DNA of 64,000 nucleotides, taken from positions 15,799,286-15,863,285 of the forward strand of contig JBBMNZ010000009.1 in assembly GCA_037954325.1 (NCBI GenBank), read 5' to 3'. The notes beneath the pieces are model-generated. The model had not been told where the DNA came from and did not search any database. It worked only from the letters and a program-made list of their open reading frames with translations. This stretch comes from Fistularia commersonii (Eukaryota > Chordata > Actinopteri > Syngnathiformes > Fistulariidae). Below, in pieces: positions 36,401-46,000 of the stretch (the first letter of the stretch is position 1; every line of letters starts with the position of its first letter). Both the position numbers and the translations under genes were made by a program.

Positions 36401-37073
36401 GCCGAGGACGGAGAGAATGCAAATTTAATGCCAGAAAAGTAGAAGACACCTGGTGTGGGTGTTTTTATTAGCCGGAACGACCGCCTGCCTCTTTTTTTGT
36501 GTCCCTTCCTGACGAATGTAGATTATCACGAGCTCCGCCACCGGCGCCATGTTTGTTATCGTCTGTAACCGAGCTCGGAAGTGAACTCGCAACTCTCTAC
36601 CGCCCTCTAGTGGATGTATTGCACAACAACTGTGATAAAGTAAAGCGTAAATGGGAAGTAAATGGATTGTTTACATACATAACGTTAGCATAAATTAGCC
36701 CTTAGCTTCAGTGATGATCTGTTTTTGTTTGTTTGTTTGTTTGTTTGTGACCCCACTGCTTAGCATTAGGATGCTAACCGATCACCACTCTCTAATATCA
36801 AACAGAGCTAGTTGCTAGCAGTAGCATCTTAATTATTTTTGATTAAATGCAACTTTTGGAGCACATTTTAGAAACAACCCAACAGCGTATAAAGTTTGCC
36901 AGCCGCCCCGCTCTTCTCTGCAGTTCTTCGTGGAGGTGTACAACATGACGGCCGACCCTCACCAGCTGGAGAACATTGTGAAGAAGGTGGACCCGTCCCT
37001 GCTGCAGACCATGAACCAGCGGCTCATCAAGCTGCAATCCTGCGCGGGGGCTAGCTGCCGCAACGTCCAGTAG
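21738..37073 (+). CDS. gns: N-acetylglucosamine-6-sulfatase, complete, 13 exons
   Basis: Exons: 21738-21908, 25224-25283, 25413-25616, 27309-27374, 27450-27548, 29077-29244, 30497-30579, 30652-30770, 30834-30937, 31015-31116, 33589-33705, 34844-34954, 36924-37073. They total 1554 bases (517 residues plus stop), with all phases consistent. Residues 17-35 are an Ala/Leu-rich signal peptide. ADDQD (47-51) holds metal-binding Asp. GCPSRSSLLTGR has Cys85, the residue converted to formylglycine. GKYLDQ, PAPHAPW and TSDNGYH (316-322) are further sulfatase active-site motifs. Several N-x-S/T sites fit a secreted lysosomal enzyme. Role: removes 6-sulfate from N-acetylglucosamine in heparan and keratan sulfate; human deficiency is Sanfilippo type D. 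The C-terminus stops at CRNVQ, about 35 residues earlier than human (552), so it may be one of two teleost paralogues. The exon 3 donor (CAG|GTCGGC) is weak. Internal ATGs upstream of 21738 are absent in frame. Confidence 0.96.
21960..24975 (-). mobile_element. Nearly full-length RTE-type LINE in gns intron 1, antisense
   Basis: Minus-strand frames cover an AP-type endonuclease (24922-24494 with VGTLNIGTMTGKGRELVDMM and VQETRWKG, then 24533-23631 with GADFNGLVG and TQVDYI) and a reverse transcriptase (23582-22293 with VFVDLEKAYDRVPREELWY, GLHQGSALSPFLFAMVMDR and the catalytic FADD). Protein pattern fits the RTE clade, whose copies are often mis-annotated as craniofacial development protein 2. 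Breaks: a frame change near 24500-24533, a TGA stop near 23633, and loss of frame before 22350. The 3' end is near 21960 with TTC/GAA repeats. A 5' leader with CACCGGATGCTCTTCCTGA lies at 24890. It is defective but recent-looking. Confidence 0.85.
24990..25034. repeat. (TA)n microsatellite at the 5' edge of the LINE
   Basis: Pure TA dinucleotides directly beyond the LINE 5' end. Confidence 0.9.
25690..27235. repeat. Compound tandem repeat in gns intron 3, about 120-170 bp units with ATT arrays
   Basis: Units contain GTGACATGAATGAGAGGGTG, AATGGTTGTTAGCCTGTATA, GAATGAATGAGTGAATG, TTTATCTCAGTGACACGTGA, GCTAGCATGTCTCTATGTGA and CAGGAATTATTATT, where the ATT run varies from 4 to 10 repeats. At least eight units are present. 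It ends about 70 bp before exon 4. Confidence 0.85.
27380..27411. repeat. (CA)n tract in the 75-bp gns intron 4
   Basis: About 16 CA repeats begin 5 bases after the donor of a 75-bp intron (27375-27449), so nearly half of this very short intron is microsatellite. Confidence 0.95.
28005..28262 (+). mobile_element. LINE 3' tail in gns intron 5
   Basis: Longer copy of the tail described at 14938: TTACTAAGACACTTTATAGT, CTGGCACAACAATTTCCTTC, GGGATTAATAAAGT and terminal CTTATCTTATTTTA. A short minus-oriented piece of the related tail lies at 27637-27690. Confidence 0.7.
28379..29060. repeat. GAAT/GAAC tetranucleotide array, about 680 bp, abutting gns exon 6
   Basis: Uninterrupted GAAT, GAAC and CAAA tetramers. 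Because 4 and 3 are coprime the antisense frames stay open and encode Ser-Phe-Ile-His / Ser-Phe-Val-Arg runs up to 277 codons; these are not proteins. Only about 16 bases of pyrimidine tract separate the array from the exon 6 acceptor at 29076. Confidence 0.97.
29360..29893 (+). mobile_element. hAT-like element copy, direct arm of an inverted pair
   Basis: Matches 14405-14930 of the copy in polm from AAAGGCACCGCTGTATATAT to GAGCCGCAGTGTAAAGATGG. Both terminal repeats are decayed or missing. Lies in gns intron 6. Confidence 0.7.
29995..30422 (-). mobile_element. hAT-like element copy, inverted arm
   Basis: Reverse complement of the same family. 29995-30270 pairs with 29370-29700. 30290-30422 corresponds to the region seen at 43690-43820 (CAAAGGGTCTTGGAGGCCAC in that copy), which the direct arm lacks. 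It ends 75 bp before gns exon 7. Confidence 0.7.
31130..33430. repeat. A-rich tandem satellite filling gns intron 10
   Basis: About 2.3 kb of units built from ATAAACTGTTAAAAAATGAA, GTATAAGCTGTTAAAAAGAA and AAATGTATAGATGTTAAAAA. Blocks of roughly 300 bp recur; 32340-32640 and 32640-32940 are almost identical. A poly(A) run of 26 is at 31200. No exon. Confidence 0.85.
33838..34022 (-). mobile_element. LINE 3' tail, minus orientation, in gns intron 11
   Basis: Plus strand reads AAGATAAGATGAGAACAACT, TTATTCATCCCGAAGGAAAT and TGTTGTGCCAGAGTTACAGA, then AAACTATAAAGTGTCTCAGT: the complement of the 14938/28005 tail. Confidence 0.7.
34985..36160. repeat. About 195-bp tandem repeat in gns intron 12, six copies
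   Basis: Copies start at GGTCAGTTGGATGCTAAA near 34991, 35188, 35382, 35559, 35758 and 35957 (spacings 197, 194, 177, 199, 199). Each has GTCATGAAAATTCTCTGA, a T-run ending TTTCAGGTATTTTC, ATCGCATATTTATT, and CTAGTAGCATTAGCATTTTC. The array begins about 30 bp after the exon 12 donor. The T-run plus CAG|GTATTT in each copy resembles a splice acceptor. Confidence 0.9.
36596..36613. promoter_or_regulatory. CTCF-like motif
   Basis: CTACCGCCCTCTAGTGGATG lies in gns intron 12 and fits the reverse complement of the CTCF core. Occupancy cannot be judged from sequence. Confidence 0.35.
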
Positions 37074-37149
37074 TGCCGCTGGCGGCAGGACGTCGGCGTC
37101 CGTTGTGGTGGACGGTCGTAGCTCCGAGGGTGGTAGTAAGAAACGCGAA

Positions 37150-37155
37150 AATAAA
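37150..37155 (+). other. gns polyadenylation signal
   Basis: AATAAA 77 bases after the gns stop codon, followed by a GT-rich stretch. Confidence 0.6.
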
Positions 37156-38436
37156 ACGTTGAATATATGGAAGGGTTCCGTTTAGCTGCTTCTGGACATT
37201 AACATTGGATTTGATCTGAAACAAACGCAAGTCTTGAAGAGCCGAAGTTTCAAAGTATTAGCATACAAACATTTAGCTACCAAAGTGCTAAGCAGGCTAT
37301 TTTAGTCCCCTAGCTTCTTTTTTTTTGTTGCTATTAACTTGCTGTGCAGTGATACAAACATCTGCCGTCACTGTGTGTTTACATTAATTCCTCGTGGGCT
37401 AGCATCGGTGCTGCTGGCCGGCTAAGCTAGCATGACAGCCACCTTTTGACTAGAAGCAGCTTTTAACTGAATCAGAAACTGGTCCCCTATGGTCGCATCA
37501 TAGATCTTTCCTTTGGCTTTTCCACCGAGGCTAGCAGGCTAATTCATCCCCAAGTACATGACATCTGTTTTAATTCACGATAATTCCTCGATTAAAGGGG
37601 ACTCATCGTTCCGTCTGACCTTCCTGCTAACCTTTTTCCAGACGTCACACTCGACTGGACTCTTCGCTACTCTCTAGCGGTGTTAGCTTCTTAGCTAGCA
37701 GTGCCTCAAAAAGACGGCTTACTTATTTACCAAATCAATTTCATTTAGCTCCTAGCATGTTTTAAGTGCCTCTCTTTGTTTTCTTAGCATAGCTTGGAAT
37801 TGCTAGCTTGTCCGTCTTCATAGCATGTTAAGCAAAGCACGTTTGCATCTTCTCCGAAGACTCTAAAATTGTCCACGGTTGTGAACGATGTTTCCGTCTG
37901 TGGACCTGTGATTGACAGCTCACTGGTTCACATTAAGCCCCGCCCCTCGTCCCAGAGTCAGCTGTGATTGGCTACAAACCCTCCAGCAGTATAAGTGCTA
38001 TAACGCAGATGGAAGTAGATCATGTAGTCGTGCTGAGACACAATTCCCTAAATTTTGTGCGTTGAAGTATTTTACCCACATTCGTGCCGAAGGCTTTAAT
38101 AAAGAAGATGTTTTTCTAATAATTTTTTATAAAAATACGATTTTGAGAAGTCGTCTTGGGAGAACTGGGGAAAAAAAAAAACACGATTGCTTTTGTGGAC
38201 TTTTGCACGCCGAACCTTTTAACGTGATTGTTATGCTAACTTGATGACCCATAAACGATTCACACAGCTAACGTGTGCATTCTGTCATGTTGCTAAATGA
38301 CGTGTGGATGTATGTACGTCTCTGATTGGCAGGTTTAAACCACTCGTCCAATCACGGCCGGGATTGGTTCCGGCGCCGCTTTCAAGAATGAATAAACAAC
38401 TTTAAAACACCATGTTCAGCCAGAGAGACAGAGGAG
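37156..38436. other. Convergent spacer between gns and mrps24
   Basis: No exon recognised. Rich in GCTAGC and TTAGC words. Possible extra poly(A) signals on the plus strand occur at 38095 and 38391. The two genes end about 1.4 kb apart. Confidence 0.5.
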
Positions 38437-38442
38437 TTTATT
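38437..38442 (-). other. mrps24 polyadenylation signal
   Basis: AATAAA on the minus strand 73 bases past the mrps24 stop codon. Confidence 0.6.
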
Positions 38443-38514
38443 GGACAGCGGCCGTGATCTGTGTTCCCTTGAAAAGTGTGTGGCATTAGCGGCGCTAGCG
38501 TTAGCTCAGGTCCG

Positions 38515-41500
38515 TCACAGGTACTTGTACACGATCTTCTCCGGCAACGTCTGCACCTCCAGCTTGACGGGACACTTGTAGAAGTGCGAGAGGAGCTCCT
38601 CGGCGTATCCGATCAGGAAGTAGAACTTCTGGGGCGGGAGTCTCTGCAGCATCAGCGCGCAAACGATTAGCACGTTGCCCCGCCGTTTGATGACCACCTC
38701 GTTAGCCAGGCAGCTGTGGAAAGTCCCGAACATGAAGCGTCGGATGAAGACGTCCTCCACGGTTCTATCGGCGGCGCCGTCTTCGCCTTTCAGGTTACCT
38801 GAAAGAGGAGGAGGAGGAGGAGACCCAAACAAGATTGGGGTTATTTTGGTCTTGAGTTGGATGTTCTTGCAGTTCCTGTAGGTTCATAAACACCGTACAG
38901 CTCTTGGAAAACCAGTTGAAAGCTGCTAAAAAAAAGCCTTGCTAGTTTCAGTTGTGAAAGAGTTCTGTGACGGTCGCACAAAGAGATGGCTGAGAGTAAA
39001 TCTGTTGCTAAAGCTAAAGTAACACGTGCCTTGTTTACTTGACGGTCACTGCTGTTAGCTCTGCATTAGCTTACCTGTTAGCTTAAAACGGCTATGTTTT
39101 TGAGCTGTGTATTAGCATAATAATAGCCCCATCCGGTAGCCTGTCACTCGTTTATAATCCATCTCGCTAGCTCATTGCACGATGATGCATTTCTTATGCT
39201 AATGATAATGAAAATGTCATGACTCTGTATGCTAATTGTAAACATTCTCTTTATTTTTTCCGCTTGTTATTTCCGTTGCACTTGTGATTTCATGGTCATC
39301 GTTCTCGTCGGCCGTGAAATTCACCGGTCATAATGTGACTTCCACCTCTGTCTTTGACTTTCTCGGGCTTCAGAAAGCGTCTGTTGTGAGTAAATAACTT
39401 ACTAGAAGCTTCAGCAACGCGATTGTGCGACTTTTAAGAGTTTTGTTGGATGTTAGCGATCATATTTCTAGCCTAACTTGTTCAAAACCTGCACCCAAAA
39501 CCACCATCTCGTGTTAACCACTCGAGCATGAGCTTCTTATTTGCTTGTAACCATCTCGCTAGCTCATTACATGACATTTGTAATGCTAATGTTAAAACCC
39601 TCAGACTTCACGGGTCGTCACTCGAGGACCGCCGTACATTAAAATCAAGGCCGCCATGACTAGTTGGTTGAAAAATAAGATTGTTGAAATCGATGGGTCG
39701 TCAGTGACGCGGATGTGTTTCAACGCCTCGCTAACCAACGCCGTTTTTCACAAATCTTGCGCTAATGGCACATGCTAATGGAAAGGGAGACGGCCTTACC
39801 GAGGCTAACGCTAGAAAGAAAAACAAAAAAAGGTCACAAAGTCGGGGGCGTTTCGTACACGATGTCCCCGAGAAAAATGTTTATTTTATTGCTGATTGCA
39901 ACTCTTGAATAAGTAGTCATTTGTCTAGTGAACTTTGTTGGATATACTTACTGCAATAAATATACAGTATAGCCTTATTTTTCACGGGGGTTACCTTCCA
40001 AAAAGAACCCGTGAAGTAGAAACCTTTATTTTTTTTCCAATTATTATACAATTAAATACTCTATTATACATTAAAAAGAAAGAACATTTTACAGGCTCAA
40101 TCATTTGTTTCACAAATAAAAGTACTGGACTTTAGAAAGGTTTTTTTCAACAAATAACTTCTGTACTGTCAATTAATAATTTTAATCATCAATGTGAACA
40201 GAAGGCTTCAAATTGCAGAGATTAGCTCCGCCCACCGCGACCCGAGTAATTGGATTAAACGGGAGAAAATTAAAAATGATTATGAAAAAAAAATTGCAGA
40301 CAGTTGCAACCCTTTTTGCATCCTTATTAAAACTTATCGCTGCTGTCGTCCTTATGTTTTTTTCTTCCTTCTTTATGGAACGAAGGCAAGATTCATTCAT
40401 TTCGTAATGCCGACCTACAGCCGCATAGCTTTTAGCTTCCCTTAGCATGTCCAGAAGTTTAACTTTATCTGCCATAGATAGCATCTTCCGCTGCCTTTTG
40501 TCGCTCCAGAGCGTTTTGTCAACATTATGGGTTTTAGAGGAACTCGTAATTGCAAGAGAATTTGCACGTACGTCATGTAAATTTGTCAAGCTGTTTTACG
40601 TACGTGTACATATTAAACTGCAACGTTATTGACGCACAGGTAGAGAAGAAGCGGAGTGACTTTTTAGCCAATCAGAATGCAGAACACAATGCACCATGCA
40701 AATCCAGGAAGGAGCGAAACGGTGAAAAGTAAACTGAGTTATAGCGAGGGATCTCTGTATAGAAAAGGCCATATTTTGTGCAGCTCATAGTCCAACCCGT
40801 CATCTGTTGAAATAGTTGCGGCCCCACATTAACAACACAAACACACAGTTCACGGCGACGACACTCACTTGTGTGTTGTGACAGCCATCCCTTCACGTGG
40901 CCAATGTGATGAGGTTTGTGCGCCTCCTCGTAGGTCAAAGGTCGGTCGCCTTTCCCCACTCGGACACGAGCCGCCCGGTTCTGGAGGGAAACGAGGAGGG
41001 CGACGTCAAGATGTTTTGTTGCAAAACTAACTTAAGCAGCCATTGAGGAACGCTGTTGGCGTCTCGCGCCGTCCGGCCCGAGAGCCGATCAATATCCGAT
41101 AATCTGGAAATGAGGCAGTTCCTACCTTGCGGCAGATGGCGGAGACGTGAAGAGCCCGGCCTCCCGACCACGGCGGGAAGGAGGCACACCTGATGAGGGA
41201 ACCCTGCAAAGATAAATGTTGATTCAAAAAAAAAATAGTAATAATAATATTGCATCAATTATTATTATATTGATATTATATTAAGTAATTTTTGTAGGTT
41301 TATATTATGTTGATAATATCACTTTTCTATTGTCTATTGTTATTATTATTACCTGTTAAAATAAATTGATATTATATTCAGATTACTATAATTTTTAAAG
41401 GCAGCTTTAAATTGTTTATTATATAAATATTATAAAATAACATTACATTATATATAATATTAAATTGGTTTTAGATAATATTTCCAAATGTATATTGTAC

Positions 41501-42416
41501 AATTATTATATTATATATTTTAATTATTTTTTTATTTATTTTTATTAAATATCATTTCAGTGGAAATTAAGAAAACACACACGTGCTGTGCCAGATGGAA
41601 AGAAAACAGGGAAACCAACTCCGACAAATAATCTTTATTTTATTTCCTTATCTTTTTTTAATTGATGCTTTCAAGCATCAGGAAGTTGCTACTATTTTAT
41701 CTGCCGTGTGTTGACCATCTGGTGCGATACAAAAGGCAGGAATATTCATAGATATATGCGGTATGAAGAAGAAATAACGTGTTAAATTGCCTGTCGGCCC
41801 TGATATTCATTCATAATCTATTATTTGGAAAGACAGACAGATTATTCATTTGAAGACACAAAAGCACCAAGCCTATTCCAAACAAGACAAGTTTAGCTAA
41901 ATAATTGAACTGTAACTTAGGAGGGTGGAATTTCTTTGCTGTTTAAAGTACAAATATGAATATAAATATAAATCTGACACGACTCTGGAGAATAAACAGG
42001 TATAAAAATCCTGTGTAAGTGTTGTCAAATCAAATATAGATACCTTAAAATGCAAACATTAGATGAAGAGGGGAGGGTGCTGTGCAATTGTCATTTACAG
42101 ATACTGTGTTACAGTGCAGGAAACTTCTAAAAATCGACATAGATGCCGTTTGTTGTTATTTATTGTCAATATTTTAAATAGTTTCACGCAATAGTGTCGT
42201 GTTTACATGTGTGCATCCGTTGTTAGATGAGGACAAGTCCTGTCTATTTAACACCAATACTAATAGCTACATGAAGCTACAATCGCTATGTTTCAAACAC
42301 ATTCTACGCGTAGAATTATATACGATAATTCGCGCAAGACAGTTTAAAATGGGTTAAAATGTAATTTTACTCACCAGTAGCCTCACGGTCCCAGCGCTGC
42401 CCAAGGACGCCGCCAT
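38515..42416 (-). CDS. mrps24: Small ribosomal subunit protein uS3m (mitochondrial ribosomal protein S24), complete, 4 exons
   Basis: Minus-strand exons: 42416-42375, 41203-41126, 40980-40869, 38798-38515. They give 171 residues (human 167) with consistent phases. Exons 1-2 encode a mitochondrial targeting region rich in Arg/Ser/Leu (MAASLGSAGTVRLL, GRALHVSAICRK). Exon 3 has NRAARVRVGKGD, LTYEEAHKPHHIGHVKGWLS; exon 4 has EDGAADRTVEDVFIRRFMFG, VIKRRGNVLIVCALMLQRL and the family-typical end KIVYKYL. Role: component of the 28S subunit of the mitoribosome. It is transcribed head-to-head with nudcd3. Intron 3 contains a Tigger-like transposon. Confidence 0.96.
39965..40757 (-). mobile_element. pogo/Tigger-like DNA transposon remnant in mrps24 intron 3
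   Basis: Ends begin CAG and finish CTG, with TA on both sides (39963-39964 and 40758-40759), the target expected for this superfamily; the right end reads CAGAGATCCCTCGCTATAAC on the minus strand. A minus-strand frame 40589-40182 contains KVKLLDMLREAKSYAAVGRH and IKKEEKNIRTTAAISFNKDA, the N-terminal helix-turn-helix of Tigger-type transposases. The catalytic domain is deleted. Confidence 0.75.
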
Positions 42417-43015
42417 GTTTACTTCAACGCGGAAGCTAACGGTGCTAAACGTGCGGACGTTTTTGTTTCGATTTTTTATGACCGGAACTTTCAAACACTT
42501 CAAACCCCACGAGAACTTTATAATAATATTACATTTATATTCATATATATAAACATGCGAGTTTTTATTTATTCGACGAAAACCGTGTTTTAGAGGCGGA
42601 ACTGTTTATCAGAAGACCCCGGCACCTGTTTCTAGCGGACGACTTTGCGTGTTACAAACCGGATGTGGTAAAAATGACACCGTAATGATTTTTCTGACTA
42701 TCAAGGTTTGGTGTACATTTGATCGAATTGATTTGTTTTAAATTGAAAGCAGTTAGAGTAAAATATTTAATCCTTTTATTGATTATTTGTGGTTATTCTC
42801 GTTGAAATGTGCGTATTTCTATACGACATGTTATTATTTTGAAACCGGAAGTACCCCTGTTGTTCGAGCAACAAAAAAAGGAACGCAAGAAATGAAACCC
42901 GCGGACTGACGGGCCGGACGGTTGTTGACAGCGAGTCGTTGTTTTTCTTCTCCGTGAAGCGTCGTTTTTGAAAGTCCGGAGGTTTCCTTAAAAGACCGGG
43001 GCTGACAGGATCGCC
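42417..43015. promoter_or_regulatory. Bidirectional promoter between mrps24 and nudcd3
   Basis: The two ATGs point away from each other across 599 bp. ETS-type words are ACCGGAAGT at 42844-42852 and ACCGGATGT at 42658-42666; further GGAA words occur near 42430 and 42482. ETS/GABP sites are common in shared promoters and in nuclear genes for mitochondrial proteins. No TATA box in a sensible place. Function is inferred. Confidence 0.6.
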
Positions 43016-46000
43016 ATGGCGTCGCCGTTGCAGATGTCGGAGATGTACGACAACGCTCTGCTGGGGATTCTCCAGCACGTCGGCAACATCCAGGACTTCC
43101 TCCAGGTCTATTTTGGATTCTTGTATCGCAAGACGGACTTCTACCGTCTGCTCCTGAGTCCCAACGACAAGATGGGTTTTCCCCCGGGGGTTGCGGAGAA
43201 GATGGTGCTCAAGGTTGGCGTTTCTTTGTTTTTCTACCGAGCGATATTTGTTGTTTAAAGCCGGCTTGCTAATGTTGCCAAACGGGATTTGGAGAGCGAG
43301 GTAGGATCTCGTTAATTATCGCGATACTCGCAAAACACGATTTCACTTCAGCTCCACTAAACGTTTGTTTATTTGTTGTTGTTTATTTAAATCTTAAAAT
43401 CTGTGTAGTTTCTTGAAATGATCAGTCGTTATCTAACCTAAATAGCCATTTTTTTCATTATCAAATTATATTTTATCTCAAATATCAGTCCCTGCCCTAT
43501 CTGGGCAGGGGAAGACTAAATCCATTCTTGCCTGCATTATTTGGGAGGCCCTGCCATGGATCTGGCATAAATCCCAGGATTCTTGAAACACACCAACCCC
43601 TCCGTCTCCGCGGGGAGGAGCTACTTTATATTGCATTGCTAATTGTAATGGAATCCTGAGAGAGACTGATCAATGTCCCTAAACCAGGGGTCGGCAACCT
43701 TTGAACCCGTCAAAGGGTCTTGGAGGCCACAAGGATGCTCTTCTGTTTGCCTCAGACCAGACAACAGATAGTTATTTCTTTTAAAAATTGCTATTTAGCA
43801 CACACATTTTAATCCAGGGGCGCCACCATTGTTTTTTGCAACATGCTAGACCAGGGGTCGGCAACCTTTAACACCCAAAGAGCCATTTGGACCCGGAAAA
43901 GAAAATGCTGGGAGCTTTTTGACGTCTAAAATAAAGGTACCACTGTACATATTGCTTTTTATTACCTTTACACTTTGTATAAACAAGTGTGCAGTGTGTT
44001 GCTTCTGAAATTCACAAAGTATTATGGAGAAAATTAAATTTTATTTATGTAATGAACCCATTTTGAGCTTTGGGCTTTCAGAGCGTGTAGCGGAGCCTTG
44101 ACCTGAATTTTAAAAATAAATCGGGAAAAAAAATCACTGTGTCAGTAAACAATAGAAAATAAATATTTGCAAAATATCTTCATAAATATTTATTTTACCT
44201 GGTTTATGGGACTTCTGTGTACAGCATCTGCAAATCGGGATTTTACCGGCTGGCGGGTATACCGGCTTCCGCGAGTGTGACCTCGAAAAATAATAAATAT
44301 AAATTTATTTTAATACTTCAAGATCATCCAATTTAGAACTAGCATTAAAAAAGGAACTAACACACACAAAAAAAAAAAAAAAACTTCAATTAAATACTTC
44401 CCAAGCCACCCGGAGCCGCAGTGTAAGGATGAAAGAGCGGTGGGTTGCCGACCCCTGATCTAGAGCTGATCTAGAGCTGATCTAGAGCTGATCTAGAGCT
44501 ACTTCTGCAGCTTCGGCCCTCCATGAGAATCGGGATTTGCGGTGTCCCGATGCTTGACGAGGGCCCAGCCGACCCCCATCTTTCCTCATAAAGGGTCTTC
44601 TGAACCCTCTCCATGGACCGGGTAGCCTGGAGTTGCTCCCCAACAACCGAGCTCCTCGTATTCCTGGGACACCTCCGCCTCCGAAGGGGAGACGCTAATA
44701 TCGCGCTGCTAATTTTGACGCAACGCGACGCTTGTTTGGTGTTACTGTTTGGTTCATCTCCCCACGCTCCAGACGTTCAAGTTGTTCGAGAAGGTGGCCG
44801 ACCAGGAGCGGCAGCAGCAGCTCCAGCGTCTGGGCGAGAGCAGAAACGCCCCGCCGGCCGTCCAGGAACTGGAAGTGGCGTCCTCGCCTCCGGAGAAGGC
44901 CGAGGAAGAGGAGAAGAAGAGCGCAGAGGACCTGAAGACGGAGCTCCACGCTCAGGATCCGGGGTCCGAGCCGGAGACCAGCGCTCGAACCCAGACCTCC
45001 GACGGCGCCGAGCGGGGAGGGTCTGATCCGGGAGGCCGGGAGGCCGGCGAGGGAGCGGATTCAGCCGGACGGTGAGTGACCAGAACAGTTTCAGGTTCTC
45101 AGTCGCGCAGGAACTAAAATACGTCAATAAACCCAAAGAATTACATTTTTTTTTCAATTCATTCCACAGTCCAAGTCCTTTTGACATCGTTTGAGGGCCA
45201 AATCAATGTAAATCTGTTCTGCAGCCCCAAAAAAACATACCGTACTCCATTTTATGGGTGTATTTGTGGGGGAAATATGGAAAAGAATTAAAGATAACCG
45301 GAATTATTGCTGTGTTTCTGGTGTTCTGTCTCGTCCTCTGCGTTTCCTAAAAACACAGTCTTGTCTTTCCTACCTGAGGCTATCAGACTTTTTAATTCCT
45401 CCTCCTTCAGTCGAAGGGAATCTTCAAATCTTTATACTTTTTAAGACCTTGACTTTGACACGTTATAGTTTTATTTGTATTTCTTATTCTCCCCCCTTCC
45501 TACTATTATTTAGTATTGTTATGTTTTACTTGAAACTCTGGCGCGACAATTTCCTTCGGGACAAATAAAGTTATTCTTAAAAAAAAAAAAAGTAAAGCCT
45601 TCCGGCAAGAGAGATTCTCATTAGCGCTATTGCTAACAAGCTAGCTTTCACTCATCCGAGCTAACAGTCACTTTTTTACTTCTTCTTAGCTTCGTTAGCG
45701 TTGTCACTCTTTTAGCCACATCAGCCGTCTTCACGGGTACTTTTAACCTTTTTGGGAGCCGTGATAAGGGCTAGCTTAGCAGTAAAAGCACAAAAATATC
45801 AATAATGACGGAATGAAGGGTTGATATATGATATAAAAGAAAAAAAAAGTAAAGCCTTCCGGCAAGTGAGATCCTCATTAGCACTTTTGCTAACAAGCTA
45901 GCTTTCACTCATCCAAGCTAACAATCACTTTTTTACTTCTTCTTAGCTTCGTTAGCGTCGTCGCTCCTTTAGCCGCATCAGCCGTCTTTACGGGCACTTT

